Assembly: GCF_033344935.1 (NCBI RefSeq)
Contig: NZ_JAWPMM010000001.1
Coordinates: 2,032,001 to 2,096,000, forward strand
Length of the DNA: 64,000 nt
Direction: 5' to 3'
From: Reichenbachiella sp.
GTDB lineage: Bacteria > Bacteroidota > Bacteroidia > Cytophagales > Cyclobacteriaceae
Shown here one piece after another: positions 34,497 through 43,396 of the stretch. The translations under genes and the position numbers were made by a program. The notes below the pieces were generated by a model. It was not told where the DNA came from. It saw nothing but the letters and a program-made list of their open reading frames with translations, and ran no database searches. Every line of letters starts with the position of its first letter. The stretch's first letter is position 1.

Positions 34497-35385
34497 TTTC
34501 GTTGAGTATTTTGAGGAATTGTTTTTCAAGGCTGCCGCCCTTTTTGACCAAGTGCGTGGCTGTTATTCCTTTTTCAAAAAGGAAGGCATTGATAGATTCT
34601 GGAGAGAGTCCATTGACGGTAGTTAGTGAAAGCAAGTCAGGCAATTTCTCAATTTTAGAAACACCTTCCAGGGTTTGTAATGCTTCCTCTAATTTGGGAA
34701 TGCTAGCTGCCGCCACTTCGATGGTTTTCTGATCAGAAAGCGCTTCATCTACACTTCCTTGATAGAGCTTTTCTCCTTTTCGCAAAACACAAAAATGAGT
34801 ACAAACTTTTTGAACCTCATCTAGTAAATGACTCGCTAGAATGATCGTTTTGCCCGAAGAGGCAATCTGCTGAATGATTTCTCTGATTTCAACTATGCCT
34901 TGCGGATCCAAACCATTCGTAGGTTCATCTAGAATCAAGACTGGTGGGTCGGCCAAGAGCGCTGAAGCGATGGCTAGCCGCTGCTTCATGCCTAATGAAT
35001 AGGTCTTGAATGAATCATCTTTTCTTTCAAATAGACCTACCTGCTTCAGCACCTCATCAATCCTTGATTCCGGGCATTCTTTGATCTTAGCTATGATTCT
35101 AAGGTTTCTAACCGCTGATAGGTAGGGGTAGAAGCAAGGTGTCTCGAGAATGGCACCTATTTTTTTACGACTGTCTGCGCTTGGTTCAACATCAAACCAC
35201 GAGTAGCTTCCGCTGCTCGGTTTGATCACATCGAGTATCATGCCGAGGGTAGTGGTTTTTCCACTTCCATTTGGGCCGAGTAGTCCGAAGACCTGCCCTG
35301 GCTCTATCGTCAGATTGAGTTGATCCAACGCAGTGAGTTTACCATATTTTTTGGTGAGTCCTTTGGTTTCGAGTATATATTTCAA
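34489..35385 (-). CDS. ABC transporter ATP-binding protein
   Basis: 298 aa. Walker A GPNGSGKTT, the Q-loop near ILETPCFYPYLSA, signature YSLGMKQRLAIASALL, Walker B VLILDEPTNGLDP and the H-loop ILASHLL are all present. A C-terminal extension (about 215-298) is typical of the CcmA/NatA-type ATPases serving ABC-2 permeases. Coupled by overlap to the permease downstream. Substrates of such pairs range from antibiotics to ions. Confidence 0.92.
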   Translation of the reverse strand: MKYILETKGLTKKYGKLTALDQLNLTIEPGQVFGLLGPNGSGKTTTLGMILDVIKPSSGSYSWFDVEPSADSRKKIGAILETPCFYPYLSAVRNLRIIAKIKECPESRIDEVLKQVGLFERKDDSFKTYSLGMKQRLAIASALLADPPVLILDEPTNGLDPQGIVEIREIIQQIASSGKTIILASHLLDEVQKVCTHFCVLRKGEKLYQGSVDEALSDQKTIEVAAASIPKLEEALQTLEGVSKIEKLPDLLSLTTVNGLSPESINAFLFEKGITATHLVKKGGSLEKQFLKILNEND

Positions 35386-35397
35386 AGTTGAGTTTTT

Positions 35398-35973
35398 TTA
35401 GTCTGCTATGTCATCGCCCATTTCCATGAGCCCAAGTATTTGTGAAAACTTGTTCTGAAAGGTGGAATCATTTTCCGAGATGTATTGATACAATTTGGGT
35501 AGTTCTTTGAGTTCTAAACTACCAGCCACATCGAATACGAAGTGTTCATTTTCCAAGAGCGCAATACCTACCGTTTCAGTTGGTTTTTCGCGACCCAGGA
35601 GATAAAACTTCTTGGTGGGTCCATCTACCACTACATATTCTTCAAAATCTTCATTGGATTGCAAATGATTGACCAGGTTGTACATGTCAATGTTTTCGAA
35701 TTTGCCATTCATTTTAAAGAAAATGAGCTTTTCGATGTCTTGAATCAACCGATTGAACTCTTCGTTGTTGTTGAGATTGACCATCCTTAGTGTACTAGGA
35801 TAGAAATACAAACTCATGTTGGTGAGTTGGTCTTCTTTCAAGTCGGTTATTGCACTGCTCTGTGCATTGGCAAGGAGCGTTGTAAACAATAACCCAAGAG
35901 AGAATAGCCATACTCTGCCCTTTTTCAAAAGAGCAGAGTGAGTGAGTTTTTGACCTTTCAAACTATCAATCAT
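35398..35973 (-). CDS. DUF4252 exported protein 1
   Basis: 191 aa. An N-terminal export signal (WLFSLGLLFTTLLANAQS, preceded by a basic stretch) is followed by a DUF4252-like domain: NNEEFNRLIQDIEKLIFFKM and later GSLELKELPKLYQYISENDS. Its ATG overlaps the stop of the second DUF4252 gene by 8 bp, so the two are coupled. The function of DUF4252 is unknown. These proteins often sit in pairs behind ECF sigma/anti-sigma genes in Bacteroidota. Confidence 0.8.
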   Translation of the reverse strand: MIDSLKGQKLTHSALLKKGRVWLFSLGLLFTTLLANAQSSAITDLKEDQLTNMSLYFYPSTLRMVNLNNNEEFNRLIQDIEKLIFFKMNGKFENIDMYNLVNHLQSNEDFEEYVVVDGPTKKFYLLGREKPTETVGIALLENEHFVFDVAGSLELKELPKLYQYISENDSTFQNKFSQILGLMEMGDDIAD

Positions 35974-36493
35974 TTTCGTTGTCCAATGCTTTGAGATGGT
36001 CCATGCCTTTCATTTTCATGATTCTGGAAAGCTTGGCGATCTGTTTCAAATCAATTTCCCCGAAAAGGCTCATAATTAGAAATTCATCATCACCAGATAC
36101 TATCATGAGTAGTTCGTTGATGATACTGCCTTCGTCTCGAATCATGAATTTGATGTTTTCATCATTCCCTTCTACAGACATGAGCTCCTCATATTTTTTG
36201 TCTTTGTCTATGGCTTTGATCGCATTGGCATATAGCGTTTTAGAATTTGTAGGATTTTCATTGATCAAAGCTTTGATGCCTTTGAGTTTGCTCAATGCCT
36301 CTAGCACTTCTTTTTCAGCCTCGTCTTCACCTTCTATTTCTGTAAATAAGGAGAACATTTTGCTGGTCACAGTCACTTTAGTGAATGCCGTGTCAGCCGT
36401 GTAGTTTGAAAAATATTTGCTTATCGCATTGTCTTGTGCCATAGTGGAAAAACTCCCAGTCACGGCTATCATTATTATCATTAACTTTTTCAT
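35966..36493 (-). CDS. DUF4252 exported protein 2
   Basis: 175 aa from the ATG at 36493, which gives the signal peptide KKLMIIMIAVTGSFSTMAQ; the upstream frame (36544) overlaps the previous gene needlessly. The DUF4252 pattern is seen in VLEALSKLKGIKALI and IVSGDDEFLIMSLFGEIDL. It is probably a periplasmic partner or paralogue of the next gene product. It lies 4 bp after the anti-sigma-like gene. Confidence 0.82.
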   Translation of the reverse strand: MKKLMIIMIAVTGSFSTMAQDNAISKYFSNYTADTAFTKVTVTSKMFSLFTEIEGEDEAEKEVLEALSKLKGIKALINENPTNSKTLYANAIKAIDKDKKYEELMSVEGNDENIKFMIRDEGSIINELLMIVSGDDEFLIMSLFGEIDLKQIAKLSRIMKMKGMDHLKALDNEND

Positions 36494-36497
36494 ATTC

Positions 36498-36977
36498 TTA
36501 ATTGTTGAAATTCTGAGTTTTAATTTTTTGTTGGGTTTCATCAAACTTTTTCAAGCCATCGATGGTGTATTGATTGCCATCATTCATTTTCTCTGAAACC
36601 ATAAATAGGGCACTTTTTGCAATTTCAAAAGCCGCTCGTGCTTCTTGCTGACGAGCCAGTTGTCTTTCCTTGTAAGTATGAAAGCCTCCAACCATACCAA
36701 TCATGAGTAAGACCGATGCCGCTAGTTGAAACCATTTTTGATGATAGAATGAGACTTTTTTTTGTTCTGATTCTATTTTTTTAAAAAACTGATCATCAAA
36801 ATTATCATCGAGTTTTGTCGAAGAGAACTGCTCCAATGTCTTGAAGTATTCGACCTCCTGCGGATCCAAAGGATCGTTAGAGGATGTGATGTTTTTTCTG
36901 AGTTCTTGTTCCTCTTCTAATGTCGTGTCAGCTTTCCAATATTTATCAGACAGCTGCTTGATTTGTTTCCACTCCAT
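36498..36977 (-). CDS. Putative anti-sigma factor (single TM)
   Basis: 159 aa. A cytoplasmic N-terminal part (EWKQIKQLSDKYWKADTTLE) resembles the zinc-less anti-sigma regions found beside ECF factors. One TM helix lies at about 78-96 (WFQLAASVLLMIGMVGGFH), and a short periplasmic tail follows. It overlaps the sigma gene by 32 bp. Presumably it holds the sigma factor at the membrane until an envelope signal arrives. Confidence 0.75.
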   Translation of the reverse strand: MEWKQIKQLSDKYWKADTTLEEEQELRKNITSSNDPLDPQEVEYFKTLEQFSSTKLDDNFDDQFFKKIESEQKKVSFYHQKWFQLAASVLLMIGMVGGFHTYKERQLARQQEARAAFEIAKSALFMVSEKMNDGNQYTIDGLKKFDETQQKIKTQNFNN

Positions 36978-37476
36978 AGTTCAATATTTTACTCAATGAT
37001 GCCCTTACTTTTTGTCTTGCCCTGAACAAGTATACTTTCACCTGAGTGTCGTCCAATCCTGTGATTTCTTCAATCTCCTGATTGGAATAGCCCAGTAATT
37101 CCCGCAGCCGAAAAATCTCACGTTGTTTTTCGGGTAGCAGCTCCAGCGTAGACTCGATCTTTTCCATCAAATCATTGTTGATGCTGAGATGGTCGGATAC
37201 GTGATGCCCTGATATTTGGTATTTGGCTTCCGATAGATCCACCACATGCATTTTCTTTTTTCTCAATTTGTCCAAACATTGATTTCTGGTAATTGTCATA
37301 CTCCAGGCTTCTATGTTTTTGATATCCTTGAGTTTTTCTCGCTGGTTCCAAAGCTTCATGAACACTTCTTGTACGATGTCCTCGGCCAATTCTACCTCAC
37401 ACACGATACTCAGGGCATATCGGTAGAGTTTGTTCTTGACTGATAAGACGTCGGTTTTAAATTGTTCTGTGGTCAT
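36946..37476 (-). CDS. ECF-type RNA polymerase sigma factor
   Basis: 176 aa. Region 2 (ELAEDIVQEVFMKLWNQREK, then NIEAWSMTITRNQCLDKLRK) and region 4 (LPEKQREIFRLRELLGYSNQ, then EIEEITGLDDTQVKVYLFRA) are clear, with no region 3. It heads an operon with an anti-sigma-like protein, two DUF4252 proteins and an ABC exporter, which are its likely targets along with itself. Confidence 0.92.
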   Translation of the reverse strand: MTTEQFKTDVLSVKNKLYRYALSIVCEVELAEDIVQEVFMKLWNQREKLKDIKNIEAWSMTITRNQCLDKLRKKKMHVVDLSEAKYQISGHHVSDHLSINNDLMEKIESTLELLPEKQREIFRLRELLGYSNQEIEEITGLDDTQVKVYLFRARQKVRASLSKILNYGVETNQAAV

Positions 37477-37648
37477 GTTGCTTAGGAGACGCGGGGTGTA
37501 GCGCTCGGTTACAATGAGTTTTAAAATATTTTGCCTATTGGTGAATCGATCGGAGAGTTTATTACAAAAAGAATTCTCAATACAACCATCAGGCTTGTAC
37601 GATGTCTATTTTGAAGATTATATTTTTTGTCATTATTCTTGTCTTTCA

Positions 37649-38779
37649 ATGGCGATCATAAAAAATCCGTATGATAAGAACCTACTCAAAGCTGTATTGG
37701 CTTTAGTTGTTTGCTTTTTTGCATTGTACTCTAATTTGTTAGAGTTAGCTGGGGTATTCACTATTATTGTTTTTGGTGAAAAATGGCTTAATCAAATCAT
37801 AGTTTTGGATGTAGATCGATTATGGCAGCCATTCAAATTTTTGATTATAGCGATTGAAGTAAGTGTCTGTTCTGGTTTTTTTGCCCTTTTACTTGCGTTG
37901 TTTTTTATGCCAGATGCGGGTGAATTTGTTTCCTTCTTACATCTTGGTCGTTTAATTCTGGTATCTATTTTGGGAACCGTTGTGCTGATTGGTCGACGGT
38001 ACAAAAATGACCACGATAGCGTTCGGTCATTTAGTAGGCAGGCTATACTTATAGGTTGCCTGATGATATTCTTATTTTATTTTGGAAACCCTGAACGCTT
38101 TATTCTAGCGAGTTTTCCACTGGATGACCTGATGGATTTGATGTTTACCATCGCTACGTTGTGTCTCTACTGGATGTTGTATCTCGCAATAGCTGTGTGG
38201 TCAGAAAAAATCACCCAAAGATACGAAGAGAAGATCGTCAGCGCTTGGTATATTATAATTCTAGTTGTAGCCCTTTTACCGCTTGATTATTTGTTGCTGA
38301 ACTTGTATTTGGATAACATATATCAGACGTCCATCTATACTGACTATTGGGTTTTAGAAATGCCTTTGAAACTGATTTTACTTGTTTTGGTGGGTTATTT
38401 TTCAGTAAAGAAAAAAGGAGTGGAGCTCAAGACTGAGACGATCAAATTTCAAGTAAAAGCAGGAAAGGCGACTAAACTGCTTCCTGCAGATGACATTCTT
38501 TATTTTCAAGTTCAATATCAAAACACCTACGCTGTTACCACAGATCATGAAAAAGTGGTCATGGAAGAATCGTTATCTGAATTGGAAGAACGATTAAGTG
38601 CCTCAGAGTTTTTTAGGTTGAACAGGCAGGTACTGGCTAGAAAAGAAGCAATTCAAGGTTTTGAACCACTGACCAATCGAAAACTAAGAGCACAACTGTT
38701 GGCCGTTGCAGACTTTTCACCATTTCATGAAATCTCTCGACTGAGAGCACCAGCGTTTAAGCGATGGATGGCCCAGTAG
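37649..38779 (+). CDS. LytTR-domain membrane-bound transcriptional regulator
   Basis: 376 aa from the ATG at 37649 (MAIIKNPYDKNLLKAVLALV). The longer frame from 37514 begins with a non-hydrophobic stretch lacking support. About eight TM segments fill residues 14-270. The C-terminal 105 residues are a LytTR DNA-binding domain: KLLPADDILYFQVQYQNTYA, then LSELEERLSASEFFRLNRQV. Such proteins link a membrane signal directly to DNA. It is divergent from the ECF sigma gene. Confidence 0.85.
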   Translation: MAIIKNPYDKNLLKAVLALVVCFFALYSNLLELAGVFTIIVFGEKWLNQIIVLDVDRLWQPFKFLIIAIEVSVCSGFFALLLALFFMPDAGEFVSFLHLGRLILVSILGTVVLIGRRYKNDHDSVRSFSRQAILIGCLMIFLFYFGNPERFILASFPLDDLMDLMFTIATLCLYWMLYLAIAVWSEKITQRYEEKIVSAWYIIILVVALLPLDYLLLNLYLDNIYQTSIYTDYWVLEMPLKLILLVLVGYFSVKKKGVELKTETIKFQVKAGKATKLLPADDILYFQVQYQNTYAVTTDHEKVVMEESLSELEERLSASEFFRLNRQVLARKEAIQGFEPLTNRKLRAQLLAVADFSPFHEISRLRAPAFKRWMAQ

Positions 38780-38886
38780 CCTGTACATTTCAACCATTTT
38801 TTTGGTACACTTCGGCTATTTCCAATCAATTTTTCAAGGTCATCAAACGCTGACCCCCTAGAATAGCGGTAGAATTTTAAATCGTT

Positions 38887-40395
38887 ATGAAAAGAACTAT
38901 AAGGGCGTGTGTAATAGTTGCTATATCAATAGTATGCGGTTGTACATCACCAAAGGAGACCAGGCATGTTGACGTCAAAAGGCCTACTACTAAACTAGAC
39001 CAATTCGTTGGGCAACAGATAGACGAATATCAGATCGGCGGTGCTATAGCCATAGGCATTGTAAAAGATGGTGAGGTGATCGCAGAAGAAGTCTATGGAT
39101 ATGCCGATTTTAAAAATAAGAAAAAGGCGGATGTGCAAACCCAATTTTACATCGCTTCCATGACCAAGTCGTTCGTTGGGACACTAGTGAAGCTCATGGA
39201 GGAAACAGCAGTGATGGATTTAAGTGTTGCGATGAATGATATACTCAAAATTGATTTTCCAGAGGGCACTCAAGTAGATGACATCACGATGGAGGACTTG
39301 CTTATTCATACTGCCGGACTTAAAAATTCCGCGGTAGGCATTAAGACGGCTTATTCTGGAGATTTTACCACTGAAGAATTGTTGCACGATTTAGAAGCTT
39401 CAACCTATCAGCAAGGCTATGGAACCTACGATTATACGAATCTGGGCTACATCCTTGCGGGCATGGTTTTAGAAAAGCTGACACAAAAGAGTTGGAAACA
39501 ACTTTTGGAAGAGGATATTTTCAACCCGCTGGATATGCAACAAACCAGTGCTTATTTGATACCCAGTGAGCGGGTTGAATTTTCGAATAGATTGGCCCTT
39601 CCGCATACTATAAGTCATGATAGTATCAAGACTGGAAGCTTTATGAAGCGAGATGACACCATGCATGCAGCTGGCGGGCTGGTCACTACTGTTTCGGATA
39701 TGAACAAATGGCTATTGGCACATTTGGACACATCCGAAACCGCCTACTTTTCTCGGGATCTATTGGATGAAATACACTCCGATCGAATTGATTTTTATGA
39801 TAAAAGCGCTGGAATCAACAACTATGGGTATGGTCTCGGATGGGAGCAAGGCGATTGGCATGAATATGACATCTCATGGCATGGTGGAGGTTATCCTGGT
39901 TATGTATCGGTTCATGCGCTGGTCAGAGAACAAAACCTAGGTATTGTAATCATGATGAGTCAGCAAAGCAGAGTAATCGAATTGATTTTGAACTATATCC
40001 TGGCAGACCAACTGGGGGTGGATAATGCCAAGGAGTTGACCGCAATGGAAGAATCTATACGCAGTCGAACCGATCGATATCAACACTACAAAGACAGCAT
40101 TTTTCAGACTGTGGATAGTGAAGAAATAAAAAAAGTCTCACTAGAAAAATTTGTTGGGAGGTATGCTAGTGATCAACTCAATCAGTTGGTGGTGAAGTCG
40201 AAAGACCATCAATTGATTTTGCAATTGGGCAATCTACTTTTCATTGGAGAATATATAGGGGATGACAAATTTCTAATCAAATCTGAAGTGGATGACACAT
40301 TTGATACGGTGGATTTTTATCATCTCAACTCTACTGATCGTGATTCATATTTAGAGATGTTCGGACAAAAATTTTATAAAGGTCAAAATAATTAA
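38887..40395 (+). CDS. Serine beta-lactamase-like hydrolase (lipoprotein)
   Basis: 502 aa. The lipoprotein signal ends at Cys19 (VAISIVCGC). The class C beta-lactamase/PBP4* fold shows SMTK (91-94), the Tyr-x-Asn motif in YDYTNLGYILAG and the KTG-equivalent HGGGYPG near 340. The C-terminal 110 residues form a lipocalin-like DUF3471-type extension. Substrates of these family members are diverse peptides or esters and only a minority are true beta-lactamases. It precedes a CarboxypepD_reg-like gene by 21 bp, so the two may be one transcript. Confidence 0.88.
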   Translation: MKRTIRACVIVAISIVCGCTSPKETRHVDVKRPTTKLDQFVGQQIDEYQIGGAIAIGIVKDGEVIAEEVYGYADFKNKKKADVQTQFYIASMTKSFVGTLVKLMEETAVMDLSVAMNDILKIDFPEGTQVDDITMEDLLIHTAGLKNSAVGIKTAYSGDFTTEELLHDLEASTYQQGYGTYDYTNLGYILAGMVLEKLTQKSWKQLLEEDIFNPLDMQQTSAYLIPSERVEFSNRLALPHTISHDSIKTGSFMKRDDTMHAAGGLVTTVSDMNKWLLAHLDTSETAYFSRDLLDEIHSDRIDFYDKSAGINNYGYGLGWEQGDWHEYDISWHGGGYPGYVSVHALVREQNLGIVIMMSQQSRVIELILNYILADQLGVDNAKELTAMEESIRSRTDRYQHYKDSIFQTVDSEEIKKVSLEKFVGRYASDQLNQLVVKSKDHQLILQLGNLLFIGEYIGDDKFLIKSEVDDTFDTVDFYHLNSTDRDSYLEMFGQKFYKGQNN

Positions 40396-40416
40396 ATACT
40401 CAAAATTCAAATACTT

Positions 40417-42201
40417 ATGAAACTCAAAATGCTCATTTATCTGTTCTGTTTCTTTTTTGCATCACCTGCTTGGTCACAGACGGATGACTACATTTCAATT
40501 TCAAGTAAAATTTTAAATGAAAAAGGAGAGCCGATTTCATTTGCTCATCTCTCGGTGAAAGGTAAGAACCTTGGTGGTATCACTAACCAAGACGGTTTCT
40601 TTAGCTATAAAATCCCAGAGGGATATTTGAACGATACGCTGGTGGTATCTTCTATTGGCTTGGCTTCATTGGAGCTGCCCATCCTGGAACTGACTACGGA
40701 AAATACACCCGAATATATCATGGTTGAACAAGCCATCGAATTGGAAGGTATTACGATTTATGCTCCAGCCAAATTACTGCAGAAGGCTTTTGAATCATTC
40801 TCTTCGCAAGTAGCTCAGGTGCCTTACTACAGATGTTCTGGTGTTTATACTATTACTTCGGAGGAGAATGAAACTTATACTTTATTTGAGCAATTGGCTT
40901 TTGATGCTTACTACCGGGGAGAACAGGACGACCCAGGTATGGATATCTTAGCCCACCGCAGAAGCATAGATTACTCTATGTTTCCAGCACTTTATTCTCA
41001 AAAGTCGCAATCGCACATTTTTTCCGTGTCTGGCGAAATTTTGGGGCTACCTGTTTTTAAAAGAATCAGTTCCAAACAAGATGAGCTGGATGAATTGGAA
41101 CTGAAGATCACCGATATTTTGAATATGGGCGAGCAGCAGGTTTATGTCGTCACCGAGTTTGCCAAAGGAGCCAATGATTTTATAGATAAGTATTACAATT
41201 ATTACATCACGGCCAAGAACAACCAGTTGGTGAAGGTTTCAGAGATATTGGCTGATTTTTCTTTGCGGCCGAATGAAAGGATGACAAATAACGGGAAGTA
41301 CAACAACGACTTGATAGAAATCAAACATTCTTATTCGTTAGCTGAAGTGAATGGACAAATGAGGATCACTGAAGGGGAGCGGGTGTTCAAATCGCTCAAT
41401 GTGGAGCGGTTGACAGGAAACTTATTGAAAGTTCATAAACAAAAGGCCCGCACGCAGTTGTATGATTTTGAAGATTTGGATGGGCAGCCGCAGAAGTTTC
41501 CTTCTCGATTGAAGCTACCAGATGACACCCCTTATGATGAGGATTTTTGGAACGCCTGGGATTCGAAGCGCGATTTTGAGTTTGATGAAAGCGTGCAACG
41601 CGACCTGACTGCTGATCTTTCATTGAAATCTCAATTCGCTCATACGAATGGATTAATCAAATTGACTCAAAGCATGCGAGAAGAAACATTCGATAAGAAA
41701 GACCAAAGGAAGCAAACGCAGGTCTCCAATACAGATCAATTCATCGAAGACCTATTGAGTAACAATTATAACTCAGGCTTTGCGCCAGATTTAGGTTGGG
41801 AAGATATTCCTGCGCTCATGGAAATTGCCAACTCGAAAGAAATACTGACCAATTTTCCTAGGAATATTTTAGGTAGATACTACGTCGATCAATGCCAGGC
41901 GGGCATCGTGGCGATGTGGCTCATTGACTCTATTCGGAAAAATGAAGGGAAAAAACCTCGAAAGGCATGGTACATTTCTCCTTTCCCCATTTTACAAAGT
42001 GAGGAAGATACCAGACAAATCAACGAATTTATGAGCCAAGGCCACAATGCCAATGTGATGATAAAAAACACGGAGGAGAAACTGAATCGAGCCCATGAAT
42101 CCTTTGTGTCCTGGTGGACTATCGCTCAGCAAATGAGTCCAAACAAAGCCAAAAGGATCAACCCATTGGGTGATACAGGTTTGAAGTGGCAGGGGTTATA
42201 A
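40417..42201 (+). CDS. CarboxypepD_reg-like domain surface protein
   Basis: 594 aa. The signal peptide MKLKMLIYLFCFFFASPAWS is followed by a carboxypeptidase-regulatory-like beta-sandwich (about 24-105: ISSKILNEKGEPISFAHLSV, then GGITNQDGFFSYKIPEG). A long domain of unknown type follows. The protein ends INPLGDTGLKWQGL and its TAA (42199-42201) lies inside an attC-like core box (GTTATAAC, 42195-42202). Two further degenerate copies of its last 15-20 codons occur downstream (43003-43073 and 43276-43330). It is probably an outer-membrane or periplasmic protein. Confidence 0.78.
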   Translation: MKLKMLIYLFCFFFASPAWSQTDDYISISSKILNEKGEPISFAHLSVKGKNLGGITNQDGFFSYKIPEGYLNDTLVVSSIGLASLELPILELTTENTPEYIMVEQAIELEGITIYAPAKLLQKAFESFSSQVAQVPYYRCSGVYTITSEENETYTLFEQLAFDAYYRGEQDDPGMDILAHRRSIDYSMFPALYSQKSQSHIFSVSGEILGLPVFKRISSKQDELDELELKITDILNMGEQQVYVVTEFAKGANDFIDKYYNYYITAKNNQLVKVSEILADFSLRPNERMTNNGKYNNDLIEIKHSYSLAEVNGQMRITEGERVFKSLNVERLTGNLLKVHKQKARTQLYDFEDLDGQPQKFPSRLKLPDDTPYDEDFWNAWDSKRDFEFDESVQRDLTADLSLKSQFAHTNGLIKLTQSMREETFDKKDQRKQTQVSNTDQFIEDLLSNNYNSGFAPDLGWEDIPALMEIANSKEILTNFPRNILGRYYVDQCQAGIVAMWLIDSIRKNEGKKPRKAWYISPFPILQSEEDTRQINEFMSQGHNANVMIKNTEEKLNRAHESFVSWWTIAQQMSPNKAKRINPLGDTGLKWQGL

Positions 42202-42257
42202 CGGGTTTGGCTATGCGCAGTGTCCCGATGGGCGTTTCGTATAGGTGCTGTTGTGGC
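42195..42257 (-). other. attC-like recombination site 1
   Basis: On the minus strand, directly after the DHFR-like gene stop (42266), GCCACAAC (42250-42257) faces GTTATAAC (42195-42202). An inner pair CTATACG / CGCATAG and a central CCC-GAT-GGG hairpin give the R''-L''-loop-L'-R' layout of an integron attC, about 63 bp. Core boxes deviate from the RYYYAAC/GTTRRRY consensus. Confidence 0.5.
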
Positions 42258-42265
42258 AAATACTC

Positions 42266-42799
42266 TTATTTTACCATATCATAAGTCAGGATTTTTAGCC
42301 CTTCGTCAAATGATTCAGTTTCTTTTAAATTCCATTTTGCCTTAGTTTCTGTGTTTCCGAAAAGCCGAATTCCATTCCCAAGAATAATTGGGTTTAATTT
42401 CAATTTTAGTTGGTCAATTAGTCCATTGTCCAAAAGCCATCCGGCGAATTCCCCGCCACCGCATAAATAAATATCAGTTTTAGCCGATTCTTTTATTTCC
42501 TTCACTCGGTCGATTGATAATTTCTCAATATGGACTGTTTTAGCCAATTTTTGAATTTTCAATGAATTGGAGAAAATAAAGTGCTCCATGTGAGGGTATG
42601 CAGGCTGTCCTGGTTCAAGCCCATATTGGTACCCAAATTCATAAGTTCTCCGACCCATTATCACAGTTTCAAAGTCCTGAAGGTCAGACAAGTATTTATC
42701 TACACCTTTTCCTCCTGCAGCAAAATCACTTATATCGTCGTTTTGTCCTGCAATGAAACCATCAATTGAACTTGCTACGTAGTAAATTACTCTCGGCAT
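42266..42799 (-). CDS. DHFR/RibD C-terminal-type reductase
   Basis: 177 aa. It opens MPRVIYYVASSIDGFIAGQN, the usual start of dihydrofolate-reductase-like (RibD C-terminal) proteins, with IMGRRTYEFGYQYG and the NADPH-binding DIYLCGGGEFAGWLLDNG. The length is normal for this stand-alone family. Such genes are frequent in mobile cassettes, where some give trimethoprim resistance, but this branch is mostly uncharacterised. It is followed at once by attC-like site 1 and lies between two copies of the tail of gene 40417-42201. Confidence 0.88.
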   Translation of the reverse strand: MPRVIYYVASSIDGFIAGQNDDISDFAAGGKGVDKYLSDLQDFETVIMGRRTYEFGYQYGLEPGQPAYPHMEHFIFSNSLKIQKLAKTVHIEKLSIDRVKEIKESAKTDIYLCGGGEFAGWLLDNGLIDQLKLKLNPIILGNGIRLFGNTETKAKWNLKETESFDEGLKILTYDMVK

Positions 42800-43002
42800 T
42801 ATTTCGTCTTTTTTTTGTATTAGTCACAGTGGCTCGGTATGTACTGTGCGTATTTCAAAAGTAGCAATTTAAACGGAGTTTAGAAATTAAGAGAATTTGA
42901 AAAGCACGGCAATAAAAAATAAAAAAAGAGAGGGGCGAAATGAAAGAAAGAGCATGGCTCATAATGCATGTTATGTGATATTCGCTTGCAGTCTGCATGA
43001 GG

Positions 43003-43073
43003 GCAAATGAGTCCAAACAAAGCCAAAAGAATCAATCCATTGGGTGAACGGGTATGAAGTGGTAGGGATTATA
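43003..43073 (+). pseudogene. Relic 2 of the 3' end of gene 40417-42201
   Basis: The 71 bp match 42129-42200 at nearly every base and encode MSPNKAKRINPLG. A one-base deletion before GTATGAAGTGG shifts the frame, so the TGLKWQGL ending is lost. No upstream part of the gene is present. Confidence 0.85.
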
Positions 43074-43275
43074 GAGAGACTGTATCAAGCGTGGTGTGTG
43101 ATCTGGTTTAAGTTTCGATACCTACTGGTTGTAGGTTAAGCGATAGCGATCCTATGACCTATTTTGAGAAAGGCCGTCCGGTCGATTACCATTTAAACCA
43201 AAATTTCCAATACTGTTGCAGACCGAGCGGATGCTCTATTTATTTTTGGGTCTTAGCGGACGCTACGACCAGAGG

Positions 43276-43330
43276 GATGAAAAGGATCAATCCATTGAGT
43301 GAAACTGGTCTAAGGTGGCAGGGGTTGTGA
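43276..43330 (+). pseudogene. Relic 3 of the 3' end of gene 40417-42201
   Basis: Encodes KRINPLSETGLRWQGL followed by TGA, against KRINPLGDTGLKWQGL-stop in the intact gene. The substitutions are mostly conservative or silent, which suggests it derives from a once-functional paralogue. It ends in GGTTGTGAC, close to the GTT-type core box of the cassette sites. Confidence 0.8.
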
Positions 43331-43355
43331 CCACTCGGCTAAAAAGCGTTGTAAA
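43323..43355 (-). other. Partial attC-like half-site
   Basis: Minus-strand TTTACAACGCTTTTTAGCCG followed by GGTCACAACC lies downstream of the 43397 gene. It carries the ACAAC core seen in the other sites, but the paired right half was not found; the sequence runs into relic 3. It may be a broken end of the array. Confidence 0.3.
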
Positions 43356-43396
43356 GGGTAGCTATGATTTATAAACCAATATTATGGTTCCTTTAT

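Larger units (their letters stand above)
42800..43396. other. Gene-free stretch with gene-tail relics and small palindromes
   Basis: This 600-bp stretch has no intact gene. It contains two relics of the upstream gene's 3' end (43003-43073, 43276-43330). Between them lie the twin palindromes GAGCGGATGCTC (about 43227) and TAGCGGACGCTA (about 43255), sharing AGCGGAYGCT. A GTTGTAA-type core box lies at about 43349. At 42825-42850 the minus strand reads CATACCGAGCCACTGTGACT, which could be the right half of an attC-like site opening the DHFR cassette. Confidence 0.5.

Noticed and set aside
38887-40395. Calling the serine hydrolase a true AmpC beta-lactamase
   Set aside because: The SxxK and YxN motifs are shared by many esterases and peptidases; the lipoprotein signal and C-terminal extension argue against a classical AmpC.
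42206-42858. Inverted similarity between the two flanks of the DHFR-like gene (TATGCGCAGTG versus TACGCACAGTA)
   Set aside because: Only 11 positions with several mismatches; too weak to call a terminal inverted repeat.
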